Part shown: positions 1 through 7,465 of the stretch, piece by piece | Numbering within the stretch: the stretch's first letter is position 1 | Layout: the number at the start of each line of letters is the position of its first letter | Assembly (NCBI GenBank): GCA_963786945.1 | Contig: CAWBAO010000001.1 | Location: forward strand, 186,001 to 250,000 | Origin: JADKCZ01 sp963786945 | GTDB lineage: Bacteria > Myxococcota > Myxococcia > Myxococcales > Anaeromyxobacteraceae | Direction: 5' to 3' | Length of the DNA stretch: 64,000 nt | Translations under genes and position numbers: made by a program | Notes under the pieces: model-generated | Told to the model about the DNA's origin: nothing | Databases searched by the model: none | The model's input: the letters and a program-made list of their open reading frames with translations, nothing else

Positions 1-2034
1 CACGCTGGCCCCGCCCAGGTGCGGCATCAGCGCCGGCCCGGAGAAGAGGAAGAAGAGCAGGTCGGTGGTGGCGGGGATGCCCCCGGCGGCGCGGATGAGG
101 GCCACCACCCCGCCCCCCAGCGCCGCGCCGGCCAGGCCGAAGACCACGCTCACCGAGACGATCTCGACCAGCAGCATGGCCACCACGAAGCGCCGCTGCG
201 CCCCGATGGCCCGCATGGTGCCCACCTCCTTGACCCGCTGCAGCGCCGCCATCACCATGGCGTTGTTGATGATCACCAGGGCCACGCCGAAGAAGATGAT
301 GAGCGCGAAGACCAGGATGCCGCGCAGCAGCAGCACGAACTGCCCGACCATCCCGGAGGCCGCCTCCCAGTCGATGACCTTGAGCTTGAGGCCGGCGGCG
401 TCGGCCGCCGCCTGCACCGCCGCCTGGGTCTCGCGGAGCCGGGACGGATCGTCGAGCAGGATGGCGGCGTTGAGCGCCACGCCCTGGTCGATCTCGGCCT
501 GGGTGTAGGCCCGGGTGGCCTCGGCCAGCGCCGTCTTCCGCTTCTCCCCCACCCCGGCCAGCAGCGCCTTCTCGTCGATGGTCCCGGCGCGGGTGGCCTC
601 CACCAGCGGCGCCGCCTCGCCGCCGAAGAGGGCCGCCTCGGCCTCCTCGCGCGAGACCGCCGTGGCCCCCATCTGCGTCCGGATCCTGGCCAGCTCGGCC
701 GCCTTGTCGCTGCTGACGTAGCCGTAGAGGTCGCGGAAGGACTGCAGGTCCATGACGCTGGTGGTGCCGGCGATGCCCGACTTCTCGATGCCCTTGAACT
801 GGATGAAGCCGTAGACCTTGACGTTGACCGAGTTGAAGGCCCCGGTCTTGCCCGGCGCCTTGATGGTGATGACGTCGCCGACGCTGATCTGGTAGAGGCG
901 CAGCAGCGGCGCCAGCTGCTCGTAGAAGATGCGGTAGTGGTCGTCGAAGTTGGCGTCGTCGAGGTCGAAGAGCCGCGCCAGCAGCGCCGGCAGCTCCTCG
1001 CCGGCCGGGGCCTTCAGCGCCGGGCGCAGCCGCCGCTCGGCCTCGGCCGCCTGCAGCGGGTCGAGCTGGACCAGGATCTCGCGGGCCCGGCTCCTCGTGT
1101 CCTTGACCCAGCGCTGCAGCTCCTCGGAGCGCGCGATGCGGTCGCCGAAGCGGTCACGCTTGTCCTTGATCTGGTCGAGCCGGCGCGCGTTCTTGAGCTT
1201 GAGCCACTCCTCGGCGTACTGCCGGCCGAGCAGGATGCCGCGCTGGCCGGGCGGGATGGGCTGGCCTTCGGCGATCTCGGCCAGGTCGAAGGCCTTCATG
1301 AAGGCCTCCACGTCGGTGCCGACGTAGCGGATGAAGGTGAAGCCGGAGTCCATCGCCAGCGGCGCCACCTTGTTCTCGAGGTACTCGAGGCCGGCCAGCC
1401 GGTCGCGCTCGAACTCCGCCCAGAAGGCCGGGTCGGCGGCCCGCAGCAGGTCGGCCTGCTGGGACCTGCGCAGGGAGGCGTCCCTCCCGTTCGGATCGAC
1501 CAGCACCCGGGCCTGGGCCCGCTCCTCACCGAGCAGGGCGATGAGCCGCTTCACGTGGGCCTCGCGCGCCTCCAGCCCGCGCCGCGCCTCGGCGTCCTTC
1601 GGGTCGGCCTGCAGCCGGCGCACGTCCTCGCGCAGCCTGGCCAGGGTGACGTCGAAGGCGTTGCCAGTCGCCACCAGGGCCTGGTCGATCCCCATGGGGA
1701 CGATCATCCTCACGTTGGGGACCTTGGAGAGCACCTCCTTGACCCGGGCGAAGTCGGGGATGGGATCGAGCAGCGACTCGCCGCGGAGGCCGCCGTAGAG
1801 CTCCAGCTGCCCCTCGGAGGTCGACTGGTAGACCTGCAGCTGCCCGCCCAGGCTCCCCTGGATCGAGGTGCGCATGCCCCGGTCGATGCTCTCCATGAGC
1901 GAGGCCCCCACCACCACGATGAGCGCGCCGACCAGGACGATGAGGCCGATGATGACGGTCCGCACCCGGCTGGCCACCAGGTTCCGGAAGGCGATGCGGA
2001 GGAGGACGCGGGTGGCGTCGACGGTGGCGGGCAT
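1..2034 (-). CDS. ABC transporter permease, FtsX/MacB family (3' end cut by window)
   Basis: This is the membrane component of a MacB/LolCDE-type ABC exporter that pairs with the ATPase just upstream. The visible part is 678 codons, and the C-terminus lies beyond base 1. It starts at the ATG at 2034. A membrane segment follows at about residues 17-40 (IIGLIVLVGALIVVVG), then a very long extracytoplasmic domain rich in charged, coiled-coil-like sequence (about 45-520). Two further hydrophobic segments come near the end, separated by the FtsX-type motif KEVGTMRAIGA. That topology is typical of the family. The extracytoplasmic domain is larger than in LolC/LolE, which suggests a specialised substrate. 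The substrate cannot be told from sequence; lipoprotein release, peptide or lipid export are all possible. Only 9 nt separate it from the ATPase gene, so the two form an operon. Confidence 0.85.
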   Translation of the reverse strand, partial: MPATVDATRVLLRIAFRNLVASRVRTVIIGLIVLVGALIVVVGASLMESIDRGMRTSIQGSLGGQLQVYQSTSEGQLELYGGLRGESLLDPIPDFARVKEVLSKVPNVRMIVPMGIDQALVATGNAFDVTLARLREDVRRLQADPKDAEARRGLEAREAHVKRLIALLGEERAQARVLVDPNGRDASLRRSQQADLLRAADPAFWAEFERDRLAGLEYLENKVAPLAMDSGFTFIRYVGTDVEAFMKAFDLAEIAEGQPIPPGQRGILLGRQYAEEWLKLKNARRLDQIKDKRDRFGDRIARSEELQRWVKDTRSRAREILVQLDPLQAAEAERRLRPALKAPAGEELPALLARLFDLDDANFDDHYRIFYEQLAPLLRLYQISVGDVITIKAPGKTGAFNSVNVKVYGFIQFKGIEKSGIAGTTSVMDLQSFRDLYGYVSSDKAAELARIRTQMGATAVSREEAEAALFGGEAAPLVEATRAGTIDEKALLAGVGEKRKTALAEATRAYTQAEIDQGVALNAAILLDDPSRLRETQAAVQAAADAAGLKLKVIDWEAASGMVGQFVLLLRGILVFALIIFFGVALVIINNAMVMAALQRVKEVGTMRAIGAQRRFVVAMLLVEIVSVSVVFGLAGAALGGGVVALIRAAGGIPATTDLLFFLFSGPALMPHLGGASV

Positions 2035-2043
2035 GGCGGCGTC

Positions 2044-2742
2044 CTAGGCCGGCGCCCCGACCGGCTCCCGCCCCGTCACCACGCCGTCCTCGATGCGGAT
2101 GATGGCGTTGGCGTGGGCCATGACCTTCGGGTCGTGGGTGGAGAAGACGAAGGTGGTGCCGTCCTTCCGGTTCATGTCGCGCATCAGGTCGATGATGTTC
2201 TGGCCCGTCTTCGAGTCGAGGTTGGCGGTCGGCTCGTCGGCCAGCACCAGCGCCGGGCGCGTCACCAGGGCGCGCGCCACCGCCACCCGCTGCCGCTGGC
2301 CGCCCGACAGCTCGCTGGGCCGGTGGCGGGCGTACTCGGGGATGCCGACCGCCTCGAGCAGCCCCTCGACCCGCCCGGCCCGCTCGGCCCGGGTCAGCCC
2401 GCCCTGCAGGAGCAGCGGGAACTCGATGTTCTGGAAGACCGAGAGCACCTGCACCAGGTTGAAGCTCTGGAAGATGAAGCCGATCTGGTGGAGCCGCAGG
2501 TCGGTGAGGGCGCGCTCGGTCAGCTTCGAGGTGTCCTGCCCGGCCACCTCCACCACCCCGGTGGTGGGCGTGTCGACGCAGCCGATCAGGTTGAGCAGCG
2601 TGGTCTTGCCCGAGCCCGACGGCCCGGCCACCGAGAGGAACTCCCCCTGGTCGACGGTGAGGGTGACGCCGCGCAGGGCATGCACGTGGGTCTTGCCCAG
2701 CAGGTAGTCCTTGGTGACGTCCCGAACCGCGATGATCGACAT
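2044..2742 (-). CDS. ABC transporter ATP-binding protein, LolD/MacB-type
   Basis: This 232-residue cytoplasmic ATPase powers the adjacent FtsX-type permease. Walker A is GPSGSGKTT near residue 40, the signature is LSGGQRQRVAVARAL, and Walker B is ALVLADEPTANLD. The H-loop lies in STHDPKV. The Q-loop context IGFIFQSFNLVQVLSV is characteristic of the LolD/MacB/FtsE branch. The length is normal for the family. The start is the ATG at 2742. The gene follows the small CPXCG protein by 36 nt and precedes the permease by 9 nt on the same strand. The exporter class is secure; the exported substrate is not known. Confidence 0.92.
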   Translation of the reverse strand: MSIIAVRDVTKDYLLGKTHVHALRGVTLTVDQGEFLSVAGPSGSGKTTLLNLIGCVDTPTTGVVEVAGQDTSKLTERALTDLRLHQIGFIFQSFNLVQVLSVFQNIEFPLLLQGGLTRAERAGRVEGLLEAVGIPEYARHRPSELSGGQRQRVAVARALVTRPALVLADEPTANLDSKTGQNIIDLMRDMNRKDGTTFVFSTHDPKVMAHANAIIRIEDGVVTGREPVGAPA

Positions 2743-2778
2743 GGGTGCCCCCGTGCCTGGCCGGGCGATAGACTCGCC

Positions 2779-2961
2779 TCAGTCGTCCCCGCGCGCAACC
2801 CCGACCGCGAAGCCGCCCGGTTCCTCCTCCACGGCCGCCACCACCCAGGGCCGATGGCAGGCCGGACAGTCCGTCGCGTACTCCTGCCGCTCGCCGCCAC
2901 CCGGGTCGATGAAGATGGTGACCAGCGCGCCGCAGTGGGGGCATTCGACCTCGTAGTCCAC
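2779..2961 (-). CDS. CPXCG-motif cysteine-rich small protein
   Basis: This is a 60-residue acidic protein with two CxxC pairs: ECPHCGALV near the start and DCPACHRPW about 28 residues later. It matches the CPXCG-motif family (Cys_rich_CPXG), a likely one-zinc ribbon of unknown function. The start is a GTG at 2961 that gives a protein beginning DYEVECPHC, as other members do. There is no good ribosome-binding site. It is divergent from the Smr gene, with only 21 bases between the two start codons, so one or both transcripts must be leaderless or start inside the neighbour. The ABC exporter genes follow on the same strand. What it binds is unknown. Confidence 0.75.
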   Translation of the reverse strand: MDYEVECPHCGALVTIFIDPGGGERQEYATDCPACHRPWVVAAVEEEPGGFAVGVARGDD

Positions 2962-2982
2962 GTCCCCGGTTATAGTCCCTGG

Positions 2983-3645
2983 GTGAGGAAGAAGCCGTTC
3001 CACGCCCCCTTCGAGAAGCTGTCGGGCCTGAAGAAGCGGCTCGAGGCGCCCTCCCCCCCGGCGCGCCCGCCGCCGCCGCCGGCGCCGATCCCGCCCCGGG
3101 CGAGGACCGAGGAGGAGCTCTGGGCCGAGGCGACCGCCGGCGCCCGCCGGGTCGACCCCGGCGCCGGGCAGGTGCCGCGCCACGTCCCGCGCGGCCCGCC
3201 GGAGCGGGTCTGGTACCCGGACCTCGACGCCATCGACGAGCTGCGGGCCCTGGTGAGCGGTGACACGCCGTTCGACCTCGGCGATGGAGACGAGTTCATC
3301 GAGGGGCGGGTGGCCGGGCTGGATGCCGGCATCGTCCGCAAGCTGCGGCGCGGCGACTACGCGGTGCAGGGCCACCTCGACCTGCACGGGTTGACCCGCG
3401 AGGAGGCCCGGGTGGCGGTGGAGCGCTTCCTCCGCGCGTCCCGGCTGGGCGGCAAGCGGTGCGTCCTGCTGGTCCACGGCCGCGGCCTCCACTCCCGGGA
3501 GCAGCTGCCCGTCCTCAAGGAGGCGCTCCGGGGCTGGCTCTCGACCAACCGGTTCGGGCGCCACGTCCTGGCGTTCGCCACGGCCCGTCCCGCCGACGGC
3601 GGCGCCGGCGCCCTCTACGTGCTGCTGCGCCGCCCCGGCCGCTGA
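2983..3645 (+). CDS. Smr (MutS2 C-terminal) domain protein
   Basis: This 220-residue protein has a C-terminal Smr domain (about residues 125-215). It carries the signature LDLHGLTREEA and the HGRG loop, both associated with nicking endonuclease activity on DNA or RNA. The N-terminal half is low-complexity and proline-rich (about residues 20-45), followed by a linker, as in stand-alone Smr proteins of Deltaproteobacteria (YdaA/SmrA-like). The start is a GTG at 2983 preceded by no clear Shine-Dalgarno. Longer upstream reading frames in this frame lack coding character and run antisense to the ABC genes. It may act in nucleic-acid repair or ribosome rescue; the sequence alone cannot decide. Confidence 0.82.
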   Translation: MRKKPFHAPFEKLSGLKKRLEAPSPPARPPPPPAPIPPRARTEEELWAEATAGARRVDPGAGQVPRHVPRGPPERVWYPDLDAIDELRALVSGDTPFDLGDGDEFIEGRVAGLDAGIVRKLRRGDYAVQGHLDLHGLTREEARVAVERFLRASRLGGKRCVLLVHGRGLHSREQLPVLKEALRGWLSTNRFGRHVLAFATARPADGGAGALYVLLRRPGR

Positions 3646-3682
3646 TCCCCTGCCCCCTTCATCGAGGATGTGGCTGTCACGA

Positions 3683-3702
3683 TTGACCGGCCGCCCGGTC
3701 AA
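3683..3702. promoter_or_regulatory. Perfect 8-bp inverted repeat (operator- or hairpin-like)
   Basis: TTGACCGG and CCGGTCAA flank a 4-base centre, CCGC. The element sits between the end of the Smr gene (3645) and the kinase-like gene (3734). Each arm begins with a -35-like TTGACC, but no convincing -10 hexamer lies at the right distance on either strand. There is no T-run, so it is not a classic terminator. A dimeric-repressor operator is possible. This is an inference from symmetry only. Confidence 0.35.
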
Positions 3703-3733
3703 CGCTGGAGGGGCTCCGCCCCCCACGCCCGCC

Positions 3734-4657
3734 ATGGCCTCCGAGCGCCAGTCCGCCCCGCCGTCCCCCGCCCCCGCCCCCGAGGCCGACCCGGTGAGCG
3801 GGCTGCTGGCGATGCTGGCGCACACCCCGTCGGTCGACCTGGCCCACGGGACCGGGCCCCGGCTCCTCCCCGGCGCCCGGCTGGGCCGCTTCCTGCTGTG
3901 CCACGAGCTGGGGCGCGGCCGGAGCGGCACCATCTACGAGGCCCTCGACGTGGAGCGGGAGCGCCCGGTGGCGCTGAAGGTCCTCACCCCGGGGCCGACC
4001 GGCGCGCCGCGCGACGCGGCCTGGGCCCAGCGCGAGGCGGCCGACTTCAGGCGGCTCGACCACCCCAACATCGTGGCCCTGCAGGGGGTGGGCACCTGCC
4101 AGGCGGGCGCCTACCTGGTCTTCGAGCTGCTGCGCGGCCGGACGCTGCGGTTGCGCCTGGAGGACGGGCCGCTCGAGCTCGACGGGGCCCTGCGCATCGC
4201 CGCCGACGTCGGCAAGGCGCTGGCCCACGCCCATGCGATCGGCGTGATCCACCGCGGGCTCACCGCCGCCAAGGTCTTCGTCTGCGACGACGGGGCGGTG
4301 AAGGTGCTCGACTTCTCGCCGGGGCGCGGCCACCCCTCCCACCCGGAGAACGCCACCAGCCCGGAGGTCTCGCCGGAGCAGCAGGCCGGCTGGCCGGGCG
4401 ACGAGCGCAGCGACCTGTACGCCCTCGCCGTGCTCCTCCAGGAGATGCTCACCGCCACCACCGGCGCCGGGCGGGCCGCCCACCCGAACGGCGTGGCCGT
4501 GCCGCGGCGGCTGCGCCGGCTCCTCGCCGCCGGGCTGGCGCCCGATCCGGCCGGGCGCCTCCAGTCGGCCGCCGAGTGGCTGGACGAGCTGGCGGCGGTG
4601 CGGAGCGGCCTGCGCGGCCGCTGGCCGTGGCGCGGCCTCTTCGCCGGGGCCACCTGA
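3734..4657 (+). CDS. Degenerate Ser/Thr protein kinase (predicted pseudokinase)
   Basis: This 307-residue cytoplasmic protein has a protein-kinase fold at about residues 50-295. The N-lobe is intact: glycine loop GRGRSG (60-65), ATP-lysine in VALKVL (K82), and an alpha-C glutamate in QREAAD. The catalytic loop is not. The expected HRDLKPxN reads HRGLTAAKV (173-181), so the catalytic Asp and the metal-binding Asn are both lost. DFG reads DFS (193-195). A structural DxxS/LYAL motif in the C-lobe is kept. It should bind nucleotide but not transfer phosphate well, and may act as a scaffold or sensor. The N-terminal 45 residues are Pro/Ala-rich. The ATG at 3734 was chosen because the upstream codons are non-coding in character. 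The sigma-factor gene downstream is separated by a strong hairpin. Confidence 0.8.
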   Translation: MASERQSAPPSPAPAPEADPVSGLLAMLAHTPSVDLAHGTGPRLLPGARLGRFLLCHELGRGRSGTIYEALDVERERPVALKVLTPGPTGAPRDAAWAQREAADFRRLDHPNIVALQGVGTCQAGAYLVFELLRGRTLRLRLEDGPLELDGALRIAADVGKALAHAHAIGVIHRGLTAAKVFVCDDGAVKVLDFSPGRGHPSHPENATSPEVSPEQQAGWPGDERSDLYALAVLLQEMLTATTGAGRAAHPNGVAVPRRLRRLLAAGLAPDPAGRLQSAAEWLDELAAVRSGLRGRWPWRGLFAGAT

Positions 4658-4767
4658 CCGGCGGGTGCGGCCGGGGCCCCTGTCACATCGGGCCGGGATG
4701 CCGGTCTCATCCACAGGAGCCGGGGGGCTCTCGGCTCGCCGCCTCGAGGCGGGGGGCCGCCGTGAGC

Positions 4768-4807
4768 GCGAGGGTCCGGGGCTGGCTCCAGGAGCCCGGA
4801 CCCTCGC
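4768..4807. terminator. Long GC-rich hairpin without a T-tract
   Basis: The arms GCGAGGGTCCGGG (4768-4780) and CCCGGACCCTCGC (4795-4807) pair over 13 bp with no mismatch. The 14-base loop itself contains CTGGCTCCAG. It lies 111 nt after the kinase-like gene and 60 nt before the sigma-factor gene. No T-run follows, so it is either an atypical terminator, as is common in very GC-rich bacteria, or a structured leader element of the sigma-factor transcript. Confidence 0.5.
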
Positions 4808-4867
4808 CGCTCGCCTTCCCGGGCAGATCCGCTCGCCCGGCGCCCGTCCCGCGGCTACCATGTGCGG

Positions 4868-5437
4868 ATGCCCGTCGAGGCCAGGGTGCAGCAGCTGCTG
4901 GCGACCGGAGACCTCCGGGGCGCCGCCACCGCCGCCATCCAGGGCTTCGGCCCCAAGGTGCTGGGGTACCTGCGCTCCGTCCTGCGCGACGAGAACGACG
5001 CCGCCGACGCCTTCTCCAACTTCGCCGAGGACCTCTGGCGCTCCATCGGCAGCTACCGGGGCGAGGCCTCCTTCAAGACCTGGGCCTACAAGCTGGCCTG
5101 GTGCGCGGCCATGCACGTCCGCTCCGACACCTACCGGCGGCTGGGGCGCCGGCTGGAGACCGGCGAGACCTCGGGCCTGGTGGCGGACATCCGGACCCGG
5201 TCGGCGATCCGCGACGAGGTGCAGCGGCGCGGGCTGGACATGCTGCGCGCCACCCTGACGCCGGAGGAGCAGACGCTCCTCTACCTCCGGCTCGACCAGC
5301 AGCTGGCGTGGAACGACGTCGCCGAGGTGCTGTCCGGCCCCGGCGAGCCGGTGGAGGCGGCCACGGTCCGCAAGCGGTACGAGCGGCTCAAGGCGGACCT
5401 GGCGCGGCTGGCGCGCGAGCAGGGGCTGACCGAATGA
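4868..5437 (+). CDS. RNA polymerase sigma-70 family factor, ECF-like (copy 1)
   Basis: This 189-residue factor has a sigma region 2 core at about 35-85 (ending near ASFKTWAYKLAWCAA) and a region 4 helix-turn-helix at about 125-185 (LTPEEQTLLYLRL, then LAWNDVAEVL). It would direct RNA polymerase to an alternative promoter set. The ATG at 4868 was chosen because it aligns with the start of the paralogue at 5996-6571; a GTG at 4862 is an alternative. The stop overlaps the next gene by four bases (ATGA), so the cyclotransferase-like gene is translationally coupled. No anti-sigma factor is recognisable nearby. The upstream pseudokinase could be a regulator, but that is inference. Confidence 0.82.
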   Translation: MPVEARVQQLLATGDLRGAATAAIQGFGPKVLGYLRSVLRDENDAADAFSNFAEDLWRSIGSYRGEASFKTWAYKLAWCAAMHVRSDTYRRLGRRLETGETSGLVADIRTRSAIRDEVQRRGLDMLRATLTPEEQTLLYLRLDQQLAWNDVAEVLSGPGEPVEAATVRKRYERLKADLARLAREQGLTE

Positions 5438-5961
5438 CGGCCATCCCCATCTTCGGCAAGGCCCACCAGGCCCCCGCTGGCGCCGACTTCACCTGGTTCG
5501 TCTACGGCTCCTCGCTCGACCGGTCCGCCTTCGCCGAGTGGGCCCAGGCCCACGGCTACGCCGTCCCCGACTTCGCCGGGGCCCGGCCGGCTCGCCTCGC
5601 TGGCTGGCGGCTCGCCTTCGACGTGGTCTCGAGGCACTGGGGCGGCGCGGTGGCCAGCCTGGCCGAGGCCCCTGGCCAGTTCGTCGAGGGGCTGGCGGTC
5701 CCCATGCCGGGAGCCGCCCGCGGCCTCGTCGAGCACAAGGAGGGGGTGGTCTCCGGCCTCTCCACCGCCGTCGAGGTGGCGCTGCAGCCGGTGACGGGAG
5801 GCGCCCCCATCCCGGCGGTGGCCTTCCGCGCCGCCCCGGATCGCCGGCTGCCCGCCGAGGCCCCTCCCGCCCCCGCCTACCTGGCGGTGATGCTGAGGGG
5901 CGCGCGGGAGGCCGGCCTCTCCGCCGACTGGCAGGCGCGGCTCGCGGCGCTGGCACGCTAG
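5434..5961 (+). CDS. Gamma-glutamylcyclotransferase-like (AIG2/GGCT fold) protein
   Basis: This 175-residue protein contains the GGCT-fold landmarks. YGSSL near residue 29 corresponds to the family's YGSN substrate loop. ARLAGWRLAFD and WGGAVASLAEAPG form the central strands, and a conserved acidic position in EHKEGVVSG matches the catalytic glutamate. Family members release 5-oxoproline from gamma-glutamyl compounds, but many bacterial homologues have unknown substrates. The N of YGSN is a second S here, so substrate preference may differ. Its ATG overlaps the stop of the upstream sigma factor, implying co-expression. It runs convergently into the second sigma gene with a 34-nt gap. Confidence 0.72.
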   Translation: MTAIPIFGKAHQAPAGADFTWFVYGSSLDRSAFAEWAQAHGYAVPDFAGARPARLAGWRLAFDVVSRHWGGAVASLAEAPGQFVEGLAVPMPGAARGLVEHKEGVVSGLSTAVEVALQPVTGGAPIPAVAFRAAPDRRLPAEAPPAPAYLAVMLRGAREAGLSADWQARLAALAR

Positions 5962-5995
5962 CCACCGCGGCGCCCGGACGGGCGGCCCCGGCGCG

Positions 5996-6571
5996 CTACT
6001 CGACCAGGCCCCGCTCCCGCGCCAGCTTGCCCAGCCGCTCCTTCAGCCGCTCGAACCGCTTCCGCAGCGTGGCGGTGTCGGGCCTGGCCTCGGGCGTCGC
6101 CAGCACCTCGGCGATCTCCTCCCAGGCCAGGGCCTGGTCGATGCGGAGCACCAGCAGCGTCTGCTCCTCGTGGCTGAGCTCGGCGCGCAGCGCGGCCAGC
6201 TGGGCCGCCTGCTGCTCCAGCTTCACCACCGTCCGGGTGCGGATCTCGTCGGCCAGCTGCGAGGCCTCGTTGGGGCGGAAGCGCCGGCCCCGGCGCCGCC
6301 ACGCCTCGTCGCGCAGGTGGATGGCGGCGTTCCAGGCCAGCTTGTAGGACCAGGTGCGCAGCGAGGCCTCGCCGCGCCAGCCGTCCAGGCCGCGCCAGAG
6401 GTTCTCGGCGAAGGTCGAGAAGGCGTCGGCGGCGTCGGCCTCGTCCCGCAGCACCACCTGCAGGTAGCCGAGGATCTTCGGCCCGTACTCGCGCAGCGCC
6501 AGGGTGGCGGCGGCGCGCCGGTCCCCGGCGGCGAGCAGCTCCTTGACCCGGTCTTCCGGCATGGCGGGCAT
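5996..6571 (-). CDS. RNA polymerase sigma-70 family factor, ECF-like (copy 2)
   Basis: This 191-residue paralogue of the factor at 4868-5437 aligns along the whole length. Both have DxADAFSxFAExLWR in region 2, both have GEASxxTWxYKLAW, and both end with RLKxxLxxLAREAGL-type residues. Region 4 contains LSHEEQTLLVLRID and LAWEEIAEVL. Two ATGs are possible, at 6571 and 6562; the second aligns best with copy 1. The gene is convergent with the cyclotransferase-like gene and lies downstream of the small membrane protein at 6631-6822 on the same strand. Two such closely placed, opposed paralogues suggest a local inverted duplication followed by divergence. Confidence 0.8.
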   Translation of the reverse strand: MPAMPEDRVKELLAAGDRRAAATLALREYGPKILGYLQVVLRDEADAADAFSTFAENLWRGLDGWRGEASLRTWSYKLAWNAAIHLRDEAWRRRGRRFRPNEASQLADEIRTRTVVKLEQQAAQLAALRAELSHEEQTLLVLRIDQALAWEEIAEVLATPEARPDTATLRKRFERLKERLGKLARERGLVE

Positions 6572-6630
6572 GGCGGCATGGTAGCCGCCCTCACCCGCGA
6601 GGTCGATCCCGGCCCGGGCGGCCCGGCTGC

Positions 6631-6822
6631 TCACTCCAGGTACGAGGCGGCCTGCCCGGCGCCGTCCGGGGACGGCGCCAGCCCGGGCGCCCCGGGCACG
6701 ACCGTGGCGAGGAAGGCCAGCAGCACCACCAGGCAGAGGACCAGCCAGGCGAGGCCATGCAGCGCCGGGTGGCGGTCGTGGACGCGGAACGACGGGTGAG
6801 GCGATCTCATGACGGTGGGCAT
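6631..6822 (-). CDS. Small single-pass membrane protein
   Basis: This 63-residue protein has one hydrophobic segment (about residues 23-44, HGLAWLVLCLVVLLAFLATV) and a Pro/Gly/Ala-rich tail. The ATG at 6822 is well supported by AAGGAG seven bases upstream. It lies 59 nt upstream of the sigma-factor gene on the same strand and could be co-transcribed, which raises the possibility of a membrane-bound anti-sigma or sensor role. It has no recognisable zinc-binding anti-sigma motif, so this is speculation. Function unknown. Confidence 0.6.
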   Translation of the reverse strand: MPTVMRSPHPSFRVHDRHPALHGLAWLVLCLVVLLAFLATVVPGAPGLAPSPDGAGQAASYLE

Positions 6823-6982
6823 GTGCGGCTCCTTCCCCGCGGGCGGCTCCAGCGACCTCGTCGCCCGCCGTCCCATCAGATACGAGCGCCCGTCGCTAAG
6901 TGACCGCTGGCGACCCATCGTCGCCGCCCCCTCCCCGGAACGGGCCCGGCCCGACGGCCCAGCCCGGCCCGCAGCCGGGGCG

Positions 6983-7465
6983 TCAGCCTTCGATGGCCGC
7001 GTCCACCGGCGTGGCCGCCAGCAGCGCGGCCAGCGCCCTGGGCTCGACGCCCACCAGGAAGCCACGTGAGCCGCCGTTGACGTAGATGGTGGGGAGGTCG
7101 AGCACGCTCCGCTCCACGTAGATGGGCAGGGCCTTGCGCGTGCCGAGCGGGCTGGTCCCGCCCACCAGGTAGCCGGAGTGGCGCTGGGCCACCTCGGGCT
7201 TGCAGGGCGTGATGGCCTTGCGGCCGAGCTGGCGGGCCAGGGCCTTCACCGACACCTCGCGGTCGCCGTGCTGCAGCACGATCAGCGGCGCCCCGGTCTC
7301 GTCCTCCATCACCAGCGTCTTCACCACGGCGTGCTCGTCGACGCCCAGCTCGCGCGCGCTCACGGCCGTGCCGCCGCGCTCCTCGTAGCGGTAGAGGTGC
7401 TCGGTGTAGGGCACCCTCCGCTCGCGCAGCAGCCGCGTGGCCGGCGTCGACGGCGCCTTGCTCAT
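6983..7465 (-). CDS. ybaK: Cys-tRNA(Pro)/Cys-tRNA(Cys) deacylase, YbaK/EbsC family
   Basis: This 160-residue cytoplasmic protein is related to the prolyl-tRNA synthetase editing domain. It removes cysteine mis-attached to tRNA(Pro). Family features seen here are the N-terminal TPATRLLRERRVPYTEH, the conserved lysine in HAVVKTLVMED, the stretch LGRKAITPCKPE, and GYLVGGTSPLG. The length is normal. Its ATG overlaps the stop of the preceding gene by four bases. It is the last gene of a minus-strand run that begins with proS, the enzyme whose error it corrects. Confidence 0.92.
   Translation of the reverse strand: MSKAPSTPATRLLRERRVPYTEHLYRYEERGGTAVSARELGVDEHAVVKTLVMEDETGAPLIVLQHGDREVSVKALARQLGRKAITPCKPEVAQRHSGYLVGGTSPLGTRKALPIYVERSVLDLPTIYVNGGSRGFLVGVEPRALAALLAATPVDAAIEG

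Noticed and set aside
19..2960. Plus-strand open frame of nearly 1,000 codons before the Smr gene
   Set aside because: It runs antisense to the ABC permease and ATPase genes and has shadow-type composition. Only the last 220 codons, from the GTG at 2983, encode a real protein.
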